From: Cohnella xylanilytica
GTDB taxonomy: Bacteria > Bacillota > Bacilli > Paenibacillales > Paenibacillaceae
Assembly: GCF_014212175.1 (NCBI RefSeq)
Contig: NZ_JACJVR010000068.1
Span: 13,371 to 77,370 of the forward strand
Direction of reading: 5' to 3'
Length of the DNA stretch: 64,000 bases
This document shows, one piece after another, positions 1-8,635 of the stretch; the first letter of the stretch is position 1, and the number at the start of each line of letters is the position of its first letter. Below the pieces are notes generated by a model. That model made no database searches. It saw nothing but the letters and a program-made list of their open reading frames with translations, and had not been told where the DNA came from. The position numbers were made by a program, and so were the translations under genes.

Positions 1-140
1 GAAGAATCTTCGGTTAGAGTGCGGTAAGTGTTGGGATTGGGTGCTGTAACGGAAGAATCATCAGTTAGAGTGCGGCAAGTGCGGGAATTCGGTGCTGTAG
101 CGGAAGAATCTTTGGTTAGAGTGCGGCAAGTGCGGGGAAA
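1..140. repeat. intergenic 51-bp tandem repeat, about 2.7 copies
   Basis: Three copies of a unit opening with GAAGAATC begin at 1, 52 and 103, giving an exact 51-bp period. Each copy carries GGTTAGAGTGCGG (or a close variant) and GTGCGGCAAGTG. The array touches the window edge, so its real length is unknown. The period is divisible by three, so a spurious open frame runs through it, but there is no codon-like divergence and no good start. I treat it as a non-coding array downstream of the cytochrome c gene. Confidence 0.8.
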
Positions 141-345
141 TGCGACGGCGGCGAGAATTTTATGGGGGGGCCTTCGGACTAAGGGGAGCTTAGAAGCTGC
201 GAAGAGACGGCCACATCTACGGATACCGGATCGCACGGGGCGGAGAGTTCTCTTGGGGGCCGGCAGCAGCCCTGGAGGAGAGAAGCCTCCCGCTCTATGG
301 GCAGGCGGAGACGCTCCCGCCCATGTCGGTCGGCGGAGGGCGGAG

Positions 346-744
346 CTACTTGAGGCCGGAGAGCCAATCGGCGAGCGCGTCGATCTGCTCGGGCTTGAGG
401 CGGGTTTTGAAGGCGGGCATCAGCTCGCCGCCGTTCTCGATCTGAGCTCGAATCTGCTCCTTGCTCATCGTAGCGCCGATGGTTTGCAGGTTGCTCTGGT
501 CTCCCATCTTCCCTTCCAGTTCGGCTCCGTGGCAGGAGATGCAGGTGTTGCGGTACAGCTCGACCGTCTCTTCGGGTCCTTCGAGAGGCTTCGGGGAAGC
601 CGCGGGAGAGGCCTTCTCTTCGCCGCCGCCGCCGCCGCATGCGGATAGGAAGATCAGGAGCGCCGTCGCCGTGCAAGCGAACAGAAGCCGGCGAACGGGC
701 CGGGAGGTCGGTCGAATAATGGCGTCCGATGGAAGCTTTTGCAA
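346..744 (-). CDS. c-type cytochrome lipoprotein (CccB/c551-like)
   Basis: This 132-residue protein is a small membrane-anchored monohaem cytochrome c, expected to carry electrons on the outer face of the membrane. A hydrophobic signal at about 20-35 ends in a lipobox with the lipidated Cys at 36, followed by a Gly/Ala/Pro linker. The haem motif CISCH lies at 68-72, and Met109 (in ELMPAF) is the likely distal ligand. The TTG start is supported by AAGGAG nine bases upstream. The size and lipobox fit Bacillus CccB, but a caa3-type donor role is only inferred. It is transcribed divergently from the AraC gene. Confidence 0.88.
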   Translation of the reverse strand: MQKLPSDAIIRPTSRPVRRLLFACTATALLIFLSACGGGGGEEKASPAASPKPLEGPEETVELYRNTCISCHGAELEGKMGDQSNLQTIGATMSKEQIRAQIENGGELMPAFKTRLKPEQIDALADWLSGLK

Positions 745-835
745 TTTCTATCTTCTCCTTCGCTCGCTTATAATGGGATGGAACGTGAAGTTCATGAGCG
801 CGGGCATCACTCGAAAGACACCATGAGGAGCGGAC

Positions 836-1795
836 ATGACTACCAGCTATTTTACCATAATGATGAATCATCTAGAACAAATGCAGGTCGAGCTGGCGGC
901 GGCGGCCGAGTCGGCCTTGGACGACGCGGAGCCTGGGGGACGCGGCGTTCGGCCGGAAGTCTGCGACTGCACCCGTCTCCTTCTCGTGACGGAAGGGGAA
1001 GGAACGGTGAGGGTCGAGGACCGGGAGGAGCGGCTCGAGCCCGGCGTCTGCACGATCATCCTCGCGGGAGCTCCTCATACGATCGAACCGTCGCCAGGGC
1101 GGAAGCTGGCGTTCAAGTGGTGTCACTTCCGGGCGAAGTACGGAGATCGGGATCTCTATAAAATGCTGCGTCTGCCCTTGACGGTGCGTCTGTCCGGGGA
1201 CGAGGCCGGCCGGCTTCTGGACAAGATCATCCGGCACTCGGCGATGGACGAGCTGACGTCTCGTCTTCGGATCAAGGCGTCCGTTCTCGAGCTGATCTGC
1301 CTTTACCTGGAGAGCATGCCGGACCCGAAGGAGACGGAGATCGCCGGCGAGCCGTCGCAGGAGATGGCGAAGATCCAGGCGGTGCTCCGCTACATCGACG
1401 AGCATTTGGCCGATAACATCACCGTAGAAGAGCTGGCGCGGCTCGTTTATCTTCATCCGAACTATTTTATCGTGTTTTTTAAAGGGATGATGGGGTGCTC
1501 GCCGATCCAATACGTCAACCAGCGGAGGATGGAGACGGCGAGGAACCTGCTGCTCCAGCCGGAGTGCAACGTCTCGGACGTGGCCAACCGGATCGGGATG
1601 AAAATCTACTATTTCTCGCGGATGTTCAAGACGCATACCGGGATGACGCCGAGCCGGTACCGCAAGCTGGCGGCATCTCTGCCGGCGAACGCGGGAGACG
1701 AGACGGCCGCGGCCCGGGACGGATCGGCTGCGCTAAGCCCGGATCCGGAAGCAAGCGGGGCTCCGGATGAATCGGGCCCGGAAGATCGGCTCTGA
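836..1795 (+). CDS. AraC-family transcriptional regulator
   Basis: This 319-residue regulator has an N-terminal cupin-like sensing domain (about 25-160) and a C-terminal double helix-turn-helix of the AraC type (about 185-285). The HTH region contains the typical YIDEHLADNITVEELA start and the GMTPSRYR end. The C-terminal 35 residues are a low-complexity Ala/Gly/Ser/Glu tail. AGGAG lies five bases before the ATG. Such proteins usually control carbohydrate genes, but no sugar gene is adjacent, so the target is unknown. mutY follows about 60 bp downstream on the same strand. Confidence 0.85.
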   Translation: MTTSYFTIMMNHLEQMQVELAAAAESALDDAEPGGRGVRPEVCDCTRLLLVTEGEGTVRVEDREERLEPGVCTIILAGAPHTIEPSPGRKLAFKWCHFRAKYGDRDLYKMLRLPLTVRLSGDEAGRLLDKIIRHSAMDELTSRLRIKASVLELICLYLESMPDPKETEIAGEPSQEMAKIQAVLRYIDEHLADNITVEELARLVYLHPNYFIVFFKGMMGCSPIQYVNQRRMETARNLLLQPECNVSDVANRIGMKIYYFSRMFKTHTGMTPSRYRKLAASLPANAGDETAAARDGSAALSPDPEASGAPDESGPEDRL

Positions 1796-1856
1796 ATAAG
1801 CCGGATTCGAGGGACCGGCTCTGGAAGGTTCGGCACGGGAGGAGAACGAGAGGCCA

Positions 1857-3062
1857 ATGAACGAATTGGAAGCGAAGACGACATTCAGCCGGGAGCTGCT
1901 GGCGTGGTACCGCAGGGGCAACCGCGACCTGCCTTGGCGCCGCAGCCGGGACCCTTACTTCATCTGGGTGTCGGAGATCATGCTGCAGCAGACGCGCGTC
2001 GACACGGTCATTCCGTACTTCAACCGGTTCGTCGAGCGGTTCCCGACGGTCAAGGACTTGGCGGAGGCGCCGGAAGAGGACGTTCTGAAGCATTGGGAGG
2101 GGCTCGGCTATTACTCGCGGGCCCGCAATCTTCAGGCGGCGGCGAAGGAAGTGACGGAGCGGTACGGCGGGCGGATTCCCGACGACGTCGAAGCGGTCAG
2201 GGGGCTGAAGGGCGTCGGCCCGTACACGTCGGGGGCGATTCTGAGCATCGCCTTCAACCGGCCGGAGCCGGCGGTCGACGGCAACGTCATGCGGGTTCTG
2301 TCGCGATACTTCTGCATCGACGAAGACATCGCGAAGCCCGCGACCCGCGTCGGAATGGAGGGACTCGCGCGGGAGCTCATCCCCGAAGGCGCCGCGGGCG
2401 ACTTCAACCAGGCGCTCATGGAGCTGGGAGCGCTCGTCTGCACGCCGCGGTCGCCGCACTGCCTGACCTGCCCGGTCATGGAGCATTGCGCGGGCAGGAT
2501 CGCCGGACGGGAAGAGGAGCTTCCCGTCAAGAGCAAGGCGAAGCCGCCGAAGCCGCAGCACCGGCTGGCGGTGCTGGCGAAGCGCGCGGACGGCCGCGTG
2601 CTGGCGCGGCAGCGTCCGGCGCAAGGGCTGCTCGCGCGGCTGTGGGAGCTGCCGCACGTGGAGGCGCCGGGCGTCGACACGTGGGACTCGGCGGAGGCCG
2701 GGCCGCGCTGGCTGGCGGAGACGCTCGCGCTGGAAGGCGTGGGCGTGGCGCCGACCCGGCATCTCGGCGACGCCGAGCATGTTTTCTCGCACTTGCATTG
2801 GTACGTGCGGGTGTGGGGCGCCGAAGGCGCCTTGTTCGAGGCGGACGGGCCGGAGGCGTCCGCTCTGCCTATGGCGGCGTCGGCCGCGGGCGGCGACGCC
2901 GCAAGGGAGACGGCCGCGGGATATGACGCGGCCGGCGAGGGCCTCTCCGGCGGGAGCCTGCCGGAGGGCTACCGCTGGATCGACCGCGCCGACTTCGAGG
3001 CGCTGGCGTGGCCCAACGTGTTCCGCAAGATTCTGGCGGAACATTTCGGCGGCGCGGAATAG
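1857..3062 (+). CDS. mutY: A/G-specific adenine DNA glycosylase
   Basis: MutY removes adenine mispaired with 8-oxoguanine. The 401-residue protein shows the N-terminal HhH-GPD glycosylase fold (about 10-190) with the helix-hairpin-helix LKGVGPYTSGAI and the catalytic Asp in PAVDGNVMRV. The [4Fe-4S] cluster motif C-X6-C-X2-C-X5-C follows at about 198-214. A C-terminal NUDIX-like 8-oxoG recognition domain starts near 240. The C-terminal domain contains an unusual Ala/Gly-rich insert (about 330-370). The start is the ATG after a GAGGCCA region. Confidence 0.95.
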   Translation: MNELEAKTTFSRELLAWYRRGNRDLPWRRSRDPYFIWVSEIMLQQTRVDTVIPYFNRFVERFPTVKDLAEAPEEDVLKHWEGLGYYSRARNLQAAAKEVTERYGGRIPDDVEAVRGLKGVGPYTSGAILSIAFNRPEPAVDGNVMRVLSRYFCIDEDIAKPATRVGMEGLARELIPEGAAGDFNQALMELGALVCTPRSPHCLTCPVMEHCAGRIAGREEELPVKSKAKPPKPQHRLAVLAKRADGRVLARQRPAQGLLARLWELPHVEAPGVDTWDSAEAGPRWLAETLALEGVGVAPTRHLGDAEHVFSHLHWYVRVWGAEGALFEADGPEASALPMAASAAGGDAARETAAGYDAAGEGLSGGSLPEGYRWIDRADFEALAWPNVFRKILAEHFGGAE

Positions 3063-3138
3063 GAGGAGGGAAGGCGATGAGCGCATAGGCTTATCGCCTT
3101 CTCGCGCCGGCAACATTCGAGAGGAGGAGCCGCACTAC

Positions 3139-3399
3139 ATGGTGAACGCATTCAAGCTGCCGAAGGAGCACAAAGAGGATATCGTGAACTCGGTCCAGGA
3201 GTACGCCGAGCTGGAATGGTCGCAGGAGCTGGGCCGCCTGGGAGCGGAGCAGTTCGTCGACTTCATGCTGGCCAAGCTGGGGCCGGTCGTCTACAACCAA
3301 GCGATCGAGGACGCCCGCCGCGTGCTGACGGAGCGAACGGCCGCGTTGGAAGACGAGCTCTACGCGCTCGAGAAGCCGATCCGAACGGACCGCAGGTAA
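3139..3399 (+). CDS. DUF2164 family protein
   Basis: This 86-residue cytoplasmic protein starts MVNAFKLPKE and is preceded by GAGGAGGAG. The pattern of Leu/Lys-rich start, a central FVDFMLAKLGPVVYNQAIEDA and a C-terminal helix around EDELYALEKP matches the small DUF2164 family. No biochemical function is known. The reading frame is open further upstream through the end of mutY, but the strong ribosome site and the family length fix the start here. Immediately downstream lies the 51-bp repeat array. Confidence 0.8.
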   Translation: MVNAFKLPKEHKEDIVNSVQEYAELEWSQELGRLGAEQFVDFMLAKLGPVVYNQAIEDARRVLTERTAALEDELYALEKPIRTDRR

Positions 3400-3429
3400 G
3401 GGGGGCACGCGCCGGACGCCGCAGAAAGT

Positions 3430-3732
3430 AACTCAGCAGCTGAGCCAAATTGACGAACATCCGAGGAAAAGCACAAAAGGAACTCAGCAGCTGAGTCAAA
3501 TTGGCGAACACCCGGAAATATGCACAAAAATAACGCAGCAGTTGAGCCAAATTGGCGAACAACCGGGGAAATGTACAAAAGCACCTCAGCAGTTGAGCCA
3601 AATTGGCGAACAACCGGGGAAATGTACAAAGTAACTCAGCAGTTGAGCCAAATTGGCGAACAACCGGGGAAATGTACAAAGTAACTCAGCAGCTGAGCCA
3701 AATTGGCGATCATCCGGGAAAACGGCAAAAGC
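3430..3732. repeat. intergenic 50/51-bp tandem repeat, 6 copies
   Basis: Six units begin at 3430, 3481, 3532, 3583, 3633 and 3683, giving periods of 51, 51, 51, 50 and 50 bp. Every unit carries a 13-nt near-palindrome CTCAGCAGCTGAG (or the variant ending AGTTGAG), then CCAAATTGGCGAACA and a CCGGGGAAATGTACAAA tail. The dyad arms mostly stay paired when they change. The array lies between the DUF2164 gene and the sodA terminator. There are no spacer/repeat alternations as in CRISPR; the whole unit is conserved. Confidence 0.9.
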
Positions 3733-3782
3733 ATTGCAACTATTGCAACGGCCGAGGCGCAGAGAGCGCGCACCTAACGCGC

Positions 3783-3818
3783 AAAAAAGCCGCCTTCCCC
3801 CGCGAGGAGGAAGGCGGC
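3783..3818 (-). terminator. rho-independent terminator of sodA
   Basis: GCCGCCTT at 3789 pairs with AAGGCGGC ending at 3818. On the minus strand the stem is followed by TTTTTT. It lies about 30 bp past the sodA stop. Confidence 0.85.
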
Positions 3819-3846
3819 TCTCGGCGTTGCCGTTGAGGCGTCGCGA

Positions 3847-4458
3847 TTACTTGGCGGCGTCGTACAGAGCGCCGACTTTATCCCAGTTGACGACGTTCCA
3901 GAACGCGTTGATGTAGTCCGGACGCTTGTTCTGGTACTTCAGGTAGTAAGCGTGCTCCCATACGTCCAGGCCGAGCAGCGGCGTGTCGCCTTCCATGATC
4001 GGGCTGTCTTGGTTCGGGAGGCTGTATACCTTCAGCTTGCCGTCCTTGCCCAGCGCGAGCCAAGCCCAGCCGGAGCCGAAGCGGGTCGTAGCTGCGGCCG
4101 CGAACGTCTCCTTGAACTTCTCGAAGCCGCCCAGCTCGCTGTCGATCGCGGCAGCGAGAGCGCCCTTCGGAGCGCCGCCGGCGTTCGGGCCGATGACTTC
4201 CCAGAACAGGGAGTGGTTCGCATGGCCGCCGCCGTTGTTGCGAACGGCCGTGCGGATGCTCTCCGGCACGGAGTTCAGGTCGGCGATCAGAGCTTCTACG
4301 CTCTTGTCGGCGAGTTCCGGAGCGGATTCCAGAGCTTTGTTCAGGTTCGTAACGTAGGTGTTGTGATGGCGATCGTGGTGGATCTCCATCGTCTGAGCGT
4401 CGATATGCGGTTCCAGAGCGTCGTTCGCGTACGGAAGTGCGGGCAATACGTGTGCCAT
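3847..4458 (-). CDS. sodA: superoxide dismutase, Mn/Fe family
   Basis: This 203-residue cytoplasmic enzyme converts superoxide to hydrogen peroxide and oxygen. All four metal ligands of the family are visible: His27 (MEIHHDRHH), His82 (NHSLFW), Asp165 and His169 ([10 protein letters not shown]). Length and motifs match Bacillus SodA, and the Mn-type signature GGGHANH is present. The ATG is preceded by a GGAGG-type site. It is a monocistronic gene with its own terminator. A second, longer SOD-family gene lies at 42.5-43.8 kb. Confidence 0.96.
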   Translation of the reverse strand: MAHVLPALPYANDALEPHIDAQTMEIHHDRHHNTYVTNLNKALESAPELADKSVEALIADLNSVPESIRTAVRNNGGGHANHSLFWEVIGPNAGGAPKGALAAAIDSELGGFEKFKETFAAAATTRFGSGWAWLALGKDGKLKVYSLPNQDSPIMEGDTPLLGLDVWEHAYYLKYQNKRPDYINAFWNVVNWDKVGALYDAAK

Positions 4459-4718
4459 AATTGAAGTCCTCCTTCGATATTTGAGAATATGTAACCTGCT
4501 TCTTATTATCCCTGATTTTCGATATTAAAGCAACGTGGATGTTTGTAAAGTCCGAAAAATAAAGTTCCAATCCCCGATCGGAATGACGGGTTCTCCGAAT
4601 TCCTGGAAGCTCGGCCGACAAATAGCATCTCCAATTGCTCCCGGATCATGCAGACCCGGAATTGGGCGGATTCGGACGAATCTTGCGGAATTCGGGCGTT
4701 TTTTAATAGGAATCTACA

Positions 4719-4744
4719 GAAAGCGCTTTAAAAGAAGCGCTTTC
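4719..4744. promoter_or_regulatory. twin cre-like palindromes (LacI/CcpA-type operator)
   Basis: Two copies of a GCGC-centred palindrome, AAAGCGCTTT (4720-4729) and AAGCGCTT (4735-4742), lie 14 bp apart between sodA and a GNAT gene. With flanks they match 12/14 and 11/14 of the ideal cre TGAAAGCGCTTTCA. The rest of the 440-bp gap holds AT-rich sequence that probably contains both promoters. Which gene the sites control is unknown; they are nearer to the GNAT gene start (155 bp). Confidence 0.5.
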
Positions 4745-4898
4745 ACGAATATTCCCGTCCTTACGGCAAAAAAATTTTATGTTTTCTTAACAAAAGGGGA
4801 GAAATTTTCGAAAAGTTGTCGTAAAATTATCTTTGCGTCAAATCGATCTGCGAGAAATATCCTAGAGTCTTCTAATCTCTATCCGAGGAGAATGGGTC

Positions 4899-5321
4899 AT
4901 GAACATTCGTGCTTTCCAACTTTCGGACTATAAGTCCGTTGCCGAGCTTTTGGAAGTATCGTTGTCCGAGGAGTGCTGCGAAGAGACGATGTCGGCGTTC
5001 GCCAGGCAGTTGTCTTGGGACAGCGAGTTGGTTCTCGTCGCGGAGTTGGAAGAACGAATCATAGGCGCCATGATCGGAACGATCGATCATAACAAGGGAT
5101 ACGTATATCGCATCGCGGTTCATCCGGATCACCGCCGCCAAGGCGTCGGACGGGCTCTCATGGCCGGGCTCAGCCATCGGTTCCGCCAGCGGAACGTGTT
5201 CAAGATCCTCATCGCGGGGGACAAGCACAACGAGCTTCTGCTGCCGTTCTACGAGGCGCTGGGAGATCAGCCGATCGACTTCGCCAAGCTGTCCAAGCCT
5301 CTGTCGATCATGGCGGTATAA
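4899..5321 (+). CDS. GNAT family N-acetyltransferase
   Basis: The 140-residue protein is a single GNAT domain. Strand 4 and the acetyl-CoA pyrophosphate loop are visible as YRIAVHPDHRRQGVGRAL (about 69-86). The length is typical of stand-alone acetyltransferases, and the substrate cannot be read from sequence. The ATG follows CCGAGGAGAATGGGTC. A long inverted repeat follows the gene. Confidence 0.85.
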   Translation: MNIRAFQLSDYKSVAELLEVSLSEECCEETMSAFARQLSWDSELVLVAELEERIIGAMIGTIDHNKGYVYRIAVHPDHRRQGVGRALMAGLSHRFRQRNVFKILIAGDKHNELLLPFYEALGDQPIDFAKLSKPLSIMAV

Positions 5322-5376
5322 CGAGGATACGCGAAGACGGACATGCGAGGCGGGCCGCCCGGCGGCCGCAAGAAGG

Positions 5377-5440
5377 AAAGCATATCTTACGTGCCTGGAA
5401 GCGCCGGAATCCGGTTGCTTTTGGCCATAAGATATGCTTT
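5377..5440. repeat. long perfect inverted repeat, 13-bp arms
   Basis: AAAGCATATCTTA (5377-5389) is repeated in inverse as TAAGATATGCTTT (5428-5440), with a 38-nt loop holding a smaller CCGGAATCCGG dyad. It lies between the GNAT gene and ntdP. It could be a bidirectional terminator, since both strands run into T-rich sequence on the far side, or a processed RNA element. Confidence 0.75.
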
Positions 5441-5482
5441 TCTTATATTAACTTAGGCGGATTGACGGGCAGGGGGCGTACT

Positions 5483-6073
5483 ATGGACAGCGAACCTCGT
5501 ACTTCTACTTCTTATGAACGCTGTATCATCAAAAGTTTCAAAAATAACGGCTCGCTGCACCGCGTCTGGATGGAGAATTGGCAGGTGCCAGAGACCCTGC
5601 TGCACCCGCGTCATTCCGGAGAATCGATGCTTGTGTTCGTGAACGACCATACGACGATCCGCGAGGCGGACGGGAAGGAATGGGTCAGCCGCGTGCCCGC
5701 GGTGTCGTTCTTCATCCCGGGAGAATGGTTCAACGTCGTAGCCCTGCTGGAGGACAAGGGAATCCGGTATTACTGCAACGTCGCGTCGCCGCCTTACCGG
5801 TATCTGGACGTGCTCACCTATATCGATTACGACCTGGACGTCGTGCTTCTGCCGGACGGGGCTTCGTACGAGCTGGACCGCGACGAGTACGACCGGCACA
5901 AGGAAGAGTACCGCTACAATCCCTCGGTTCAGCGCCGGGCGGAAGAGGGACTGAAGCGTCTTCAGGACCGCATCGCCGCCATGGCTTCTCCGTTCGGCGA
6001 CGAGGAAGTTCGCCGTTATTACGAGGAATGGAAGTCCCAGTCCAACGGTCAAGGAGGCGGCGAGCACAGATGA
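5483..6073 (+). CDS. ntdP: nucleoside tri-/diphosphatase, DUF402 (NtdP/YgaC family)
   Basis: The 196-residue protein matches the DUF402 nucleoside phosphatase family of Bacilli: a KHNGSLHR-like start, NDHT at the first strand, the EWFNVVALL core and YLDVLTYIDYDLDVVLLPDG with conserved acidic residues for metal binding. The family hydrolyses nucleoside di- and triphosphates. I chose the ATG at 5483 with AGGGGG about eight bases upstream; an in-frame TTG lies 21 bases earlier. The stop overlaps the signal peptidase start (ATGA), so the two are translationally coupled. Confidence 0.88.
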   Translation: MDSEPRTSTSYERCIIKSFKNNGSLHRVWMENWQVPETLLHPRHSGESMLVFVNDHTTIREADGKEWVSRVPAVSFFIPGEWFNVVALLEDKGIRYYCNVASPPYRYLDVLTYIDYDLDVVLLPDGASYELDRDEYDRHKEEYRYNPSVQRRAEEGLKRLQDRIAAMASPFGDEEVRRYYEEWKSQSNGQGGGEHR

Positions 6074-6663
6074 GGAGTTCATCCGCTGCCGGTACCGCGC
6101 CGTCCGGGCGATCGCGCCCGGTCAAGCCGGATCGGCCGGCCTGGCGCAAGGAGCTGTTCGACTGGCTTAAGGCCCTGTCGATAGCGGCCGTCATCGTCAT
6201 TCTGCTGCAGGCGTTCGTGTTCCAGCTGTCGACGGTCAAGAGCATCTCGATGCAGCCGACGCTGTTCGAGCGGGAATGGCTGTTGGTCAATAAGATCGCG
6301 TACGATTTCGGGCATCCTAGGCGAGGCGACGTCATTATACTGAAGGATCCGAGCGAGGACGGGGACAAGAAGCGGCTGTTGGTCAAAAGGGTGATCGGGG
6401 TGCCTGGCGACTCGCTGGAAGTGCGGGACGGACAGCTGTACGTCAACGGGGAGCTGCAGGTGGAGCCCTATACGGACTCCGAGATCGAAGACGGCGACTT
6501 CAAGGCCGTAACGGTCACCGAAGGGCATTACTTCGTCATGGGCGACAATCGCCATCTCGGGGCGAGCAAGGACAGCCGCATCTTCGGCGAGGTCGACGAG
6601 AAGGCGATCAAGGGGAAGGCGGAGCTGATCCTGTGGCCGATCTCGCGTTGGGGCTCGCTGTAA
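6070..6663 (+). CDS. lepB: signal peptidase I
   Basis: This 197-residue type I signal peptidase cleaves secretory signal peptides at the outer face of the membrane. There is a single N-terminal membrane segment (about 35-54). The catalytic Ser60 lies in SISMQPTL and the general-base Lys106 in VKRVIGVPGD, with the box E motif GDNRHLGASKDSR towards the C-terminus. The length is typical of Bacillus SipS/T enzymes. The ATG overlaps the ntdP stop. Confidence 0.95.
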   Translation: MRSSSAAGTAPSGRSRPVKPDRPAWRKELFDWLKALSIAAVIVILLQAFVFQLSTVKSISMQPTLFEREWLLVNKIAYDFGHPRRGDVIILKDPSEDGDKKRLLVKRVIGVPGDSLEVRDGQLYVNGELQVEPYTDSEIEDGDFKAVTVTEGHYFVMGDNRHLGASKDSRIFGEVDEKAIKGKAELILWPISRWGSL

Positions 6664-6714
6664 ATTGATGTGTAAATAATTGGAAATTGCCAAAAAAGAG
6701 CGGGGGTGAAGAGG

Positions 6715-7950
6715 ATGGCCGGCGAACATAAGGAGGCGCGGCGGGATTCCGGGTTCTGGGCGAAGCTGAAGGAAGAGATGAAGGAAGCGGCGCCGAGCCT
6801 CGGCATCGACAAGATCGGGGTGGCGTCGGCCGATCCCTTCACGGAGCTGAAGGAACGCTTGATTAAACACCGCGAGCTCGGATACGAATCCGGGTTCGAG
6901 GAGCCGGATCTGGACCGACGGACGGATCCGGCTCTTCTGTTCGACGAGCCCCGCTCGATTATCGCGATCGCGGTGGCTTACCCGTCGAAGATGATCGATC
7001 CGCCGGTGTCGGAGCCTGGAGCGAGAAGGGGCATTCTGTCCCGTTCGGCGTGGGGCGAAGACTACCATCGCGTCCTGAACGACCGGCTGGAGCGGCTGGC
7101 CGCCTGGATCGCGGAGCGGGTGCCGGAAGCGCGCGGGCTGTCGATGGTCGATACCGGGGCGTTGTCCGACCGCGCTGTGGCGGAGCGGGCCGGCATCGGC
7201 TGGAGCGGGAAGAACAGCGCGATTCTGACGCCGGAATGGGGCTCCTGGGTCTTTCTCGGCGAGATGATCACGAACCTGCCGCTCCCCCCGGACACGCCGA
7301 TCGAGGAAGGCTGCGGCGATTGCACGCGCTGCATCGACGCATGTCCGACCGGAGCGCTGGTCGGGCCGGGCCAGCTCAATGCGCAGATCTGCGTCTCCTA
7401 CGTGACGCAGACGAAGGGGATCGTCTCCGACGAGATGATGGAGAAGATCGGCAACCGGCTCTACGGCTGCGACACGTGCCAGATCGTCTGCCCGGTGAAC
7501 CGGGGCATCGACGCCCGGCAGCACGCGGAGCTTCTTCCGGATCCGGAGGTGGCGAAGCCGCTGCTCCGTCCTCTTCTCTCGATGGGCAATCGCGAGTTCA
7601 AAGAGAAGTTCGGCGCCAGCGCGGCCTCGTGGCGGGGGCGCAAGCCGATCCAGCGCAACGCTCTGATCGGACTCGGGAACTTCCGCGACGCGGAGTCCGT
7701 GCCCGACGTGGCGAAGGTGCTGCGCGAGGATCCGCGCTTCGAGCTGAGGGCGACGGCGGCATGGGCCCTCGGAAGAATCGGGGGCGCCGAAGCGGAAGCG
7801 GCTCTTAACGCTTCGCTGCAGACGGAGGAGAACGAAGAAGTGCGGCATGCGGCGGAGAAGGCGCTTGCGACGATCCGCGAAGGCGGCCCCAAGAGGCGCC
7901 GCCGCGCCGCGAAGAAGGGAGAGGATGCGCTGCATGGAGCCGAACGTTAA
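6715..7950 (+). CDS. queG: epoxyqueuosine reductase
   Basis: QueG reduces epoxyqueuosine to queuosine at tRNA position 34 using cobalamin and two [4Fe-4S] clusters. The 411-residue protein has the N-terminal QueG domain, the ferredoxin-like clusters C-X2-C-X2-C-X3-CP (CGDCTRCIDACP) and CDTCQIVCP, and a C-terminal HEAT/PBS-lyase-like repeat region (about 310-385) followed by a basic tail. I chose the ATG at 6715 because GGGGGTG lies eight bases upstream; a GTG start at 6706 is also in frame. The stop overlaps the next gene. Confidence 0.93.
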   Translation: MAGEHKEARRDSGFWAKLKEEMKEAAPSLGIDKIGVASADPFTELKERLIKHRELGYESGFEEPDLDRRTDPALLFDEPRSIIAIAVAYPSKMIDPPVSEPGARRGILSRSAWGEDYHRVLNDRLERLAAWIAERVPEARGLSMVDTGALSDRAVAERAGIGWSGKNSAILTPEWGSWVFLGEMITNLPLPPDTPIEEGCGDCTRCIDACPTGALVGPGQLNAQICVSYVTQTKGIVSDEMMEKIGNRLYGCDTCQIVCPVNRGIDARQHAELLPDPEVAKPLLRPLLSMGNREFKEKFGASAASWRGRKPIQRNALIGLGNFRDAESVPDVAKVLREDPRFELRATAAWALGRIGGAEAEAALNASLQTEENEEVRHAAEKALATIREGGPKRRRRAAKKGEDALHGAER

Positions 7951-8500
7951 GCGGGGCCGCGAGGCGGAGCCCGATATGAGATGGACGGAGATCGATTCGC
8001 CGATCGGCCCGCTTACGCTGTGCGCGACGGACGAAGGGCTGTGCCGGATCGACTTCGGAGGCTGGGAGACGCGAGGAGAAGGGCTCTCCGATTGGGCGGC
8101 CAGACGCCGAGGCCATCGCCTTCGGCAATCCCCGGACGACAAAGATCCCGTTCTGCGGGAAGCGAAGCGGCAATTATCCGATTATTTCCTGGGCAATCTG
8201 ACACGATTCCGGCTGCCTCTGGCCCTGGCGGGGACGCCGTTCCAGCTGCGGGTATGGGAAGCGCTGACGCAGGTTCCGTACGGAGCGACCGCCTCGTACA
8301 AGGACATCGCCGAAGCGATCGGCCAACCGAAGGCGGTCCGGGCCGTCGGCGGAGCGAACAACCGCAACGTGCTGCCGATTATCGTGCCTTGCCACCGGAT
8401 CGTCGGCGCGGGCGGCGGTCTCGTCGGCTACGCCGGAGGACTGCCGGCCAAGGAGAAGCTGCTGGAGCTCGAACGCGCGGCCGACGCTTCGCGGCGTTAA
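7925..8500 (+). CDS. ogt: methylated-DNA-[protein]-cysteine S-methyltransferase
   Basis: The protein repairs O6-alkylguanine by transferring the alkyl group to its own cysteine. The C-terminal domain has the FQLRVWEAL helix, the YKDIAEAIGQPKAVRAVG DNA-binding helix-turn-helix and the active-site motif IVPCHRIV, followed by GYAGG. The start is uncertain: in-frame ATGs at 7925, 7934 and 7976 are possible, the last matching the usual domain start MRWTEIDSPIG and having GAGGCGGAG upstream. The first two overlap the end of queG. A clear terminator follows. Confidence 0.9.
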   Translation: MRCMEPNVKRGREAEPDMRWTEIDSPIGPLTLCATDEGLCRIDFGGWETRGEGLSDWAARRRGHRLRQSPDDKDPVLREAKRQLSDYFLGNLTRFRLPLALAGTPFQLRVWEALTQVPYGATASYKDIAEAIGQPKAVRAVGGANNRNVLPIIVPCHRIVGAGGGLVGYAGGLPAKEKLLELERAADASRR

Positions 8501-8543
8501 CGATTTATTTCGTCAAATATCATAATCTTCTTGAGAAAAGAAC

Positions 8544-8589
8544 GAACTTCTCCGATACTTTATATAAGAGTCGGAGAAGTTCTTTTTTT
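8544..8589 (+). terminator. rho-independent terminator
   Basis: GAACTTCTCCGA (8544-8555) pairs with TCGGAGAAGTTC (8571-8582), followed by seven T. It closes the ntdP-lepB-queG-ogt run. Confidence 0.9.
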
Positions 8590-8635
8590 ATACGACAAAT
8601 ATCCCCACAACAGGTATAGGCAGGAGTGACGGTCA

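Noticed and set aside
28..648. Protein encoded through the 51-bp repeat at the window start
   Set aside because: The repeat length is a multiple of three, so the frame stays open by arithmetic. The latter half runs antisense to the cytochrome c gene.
3430..3732. CRISPR array
   Set aside because: The whole 50/51-bp unit is conserved; there are no variable spacers and no cas genes.
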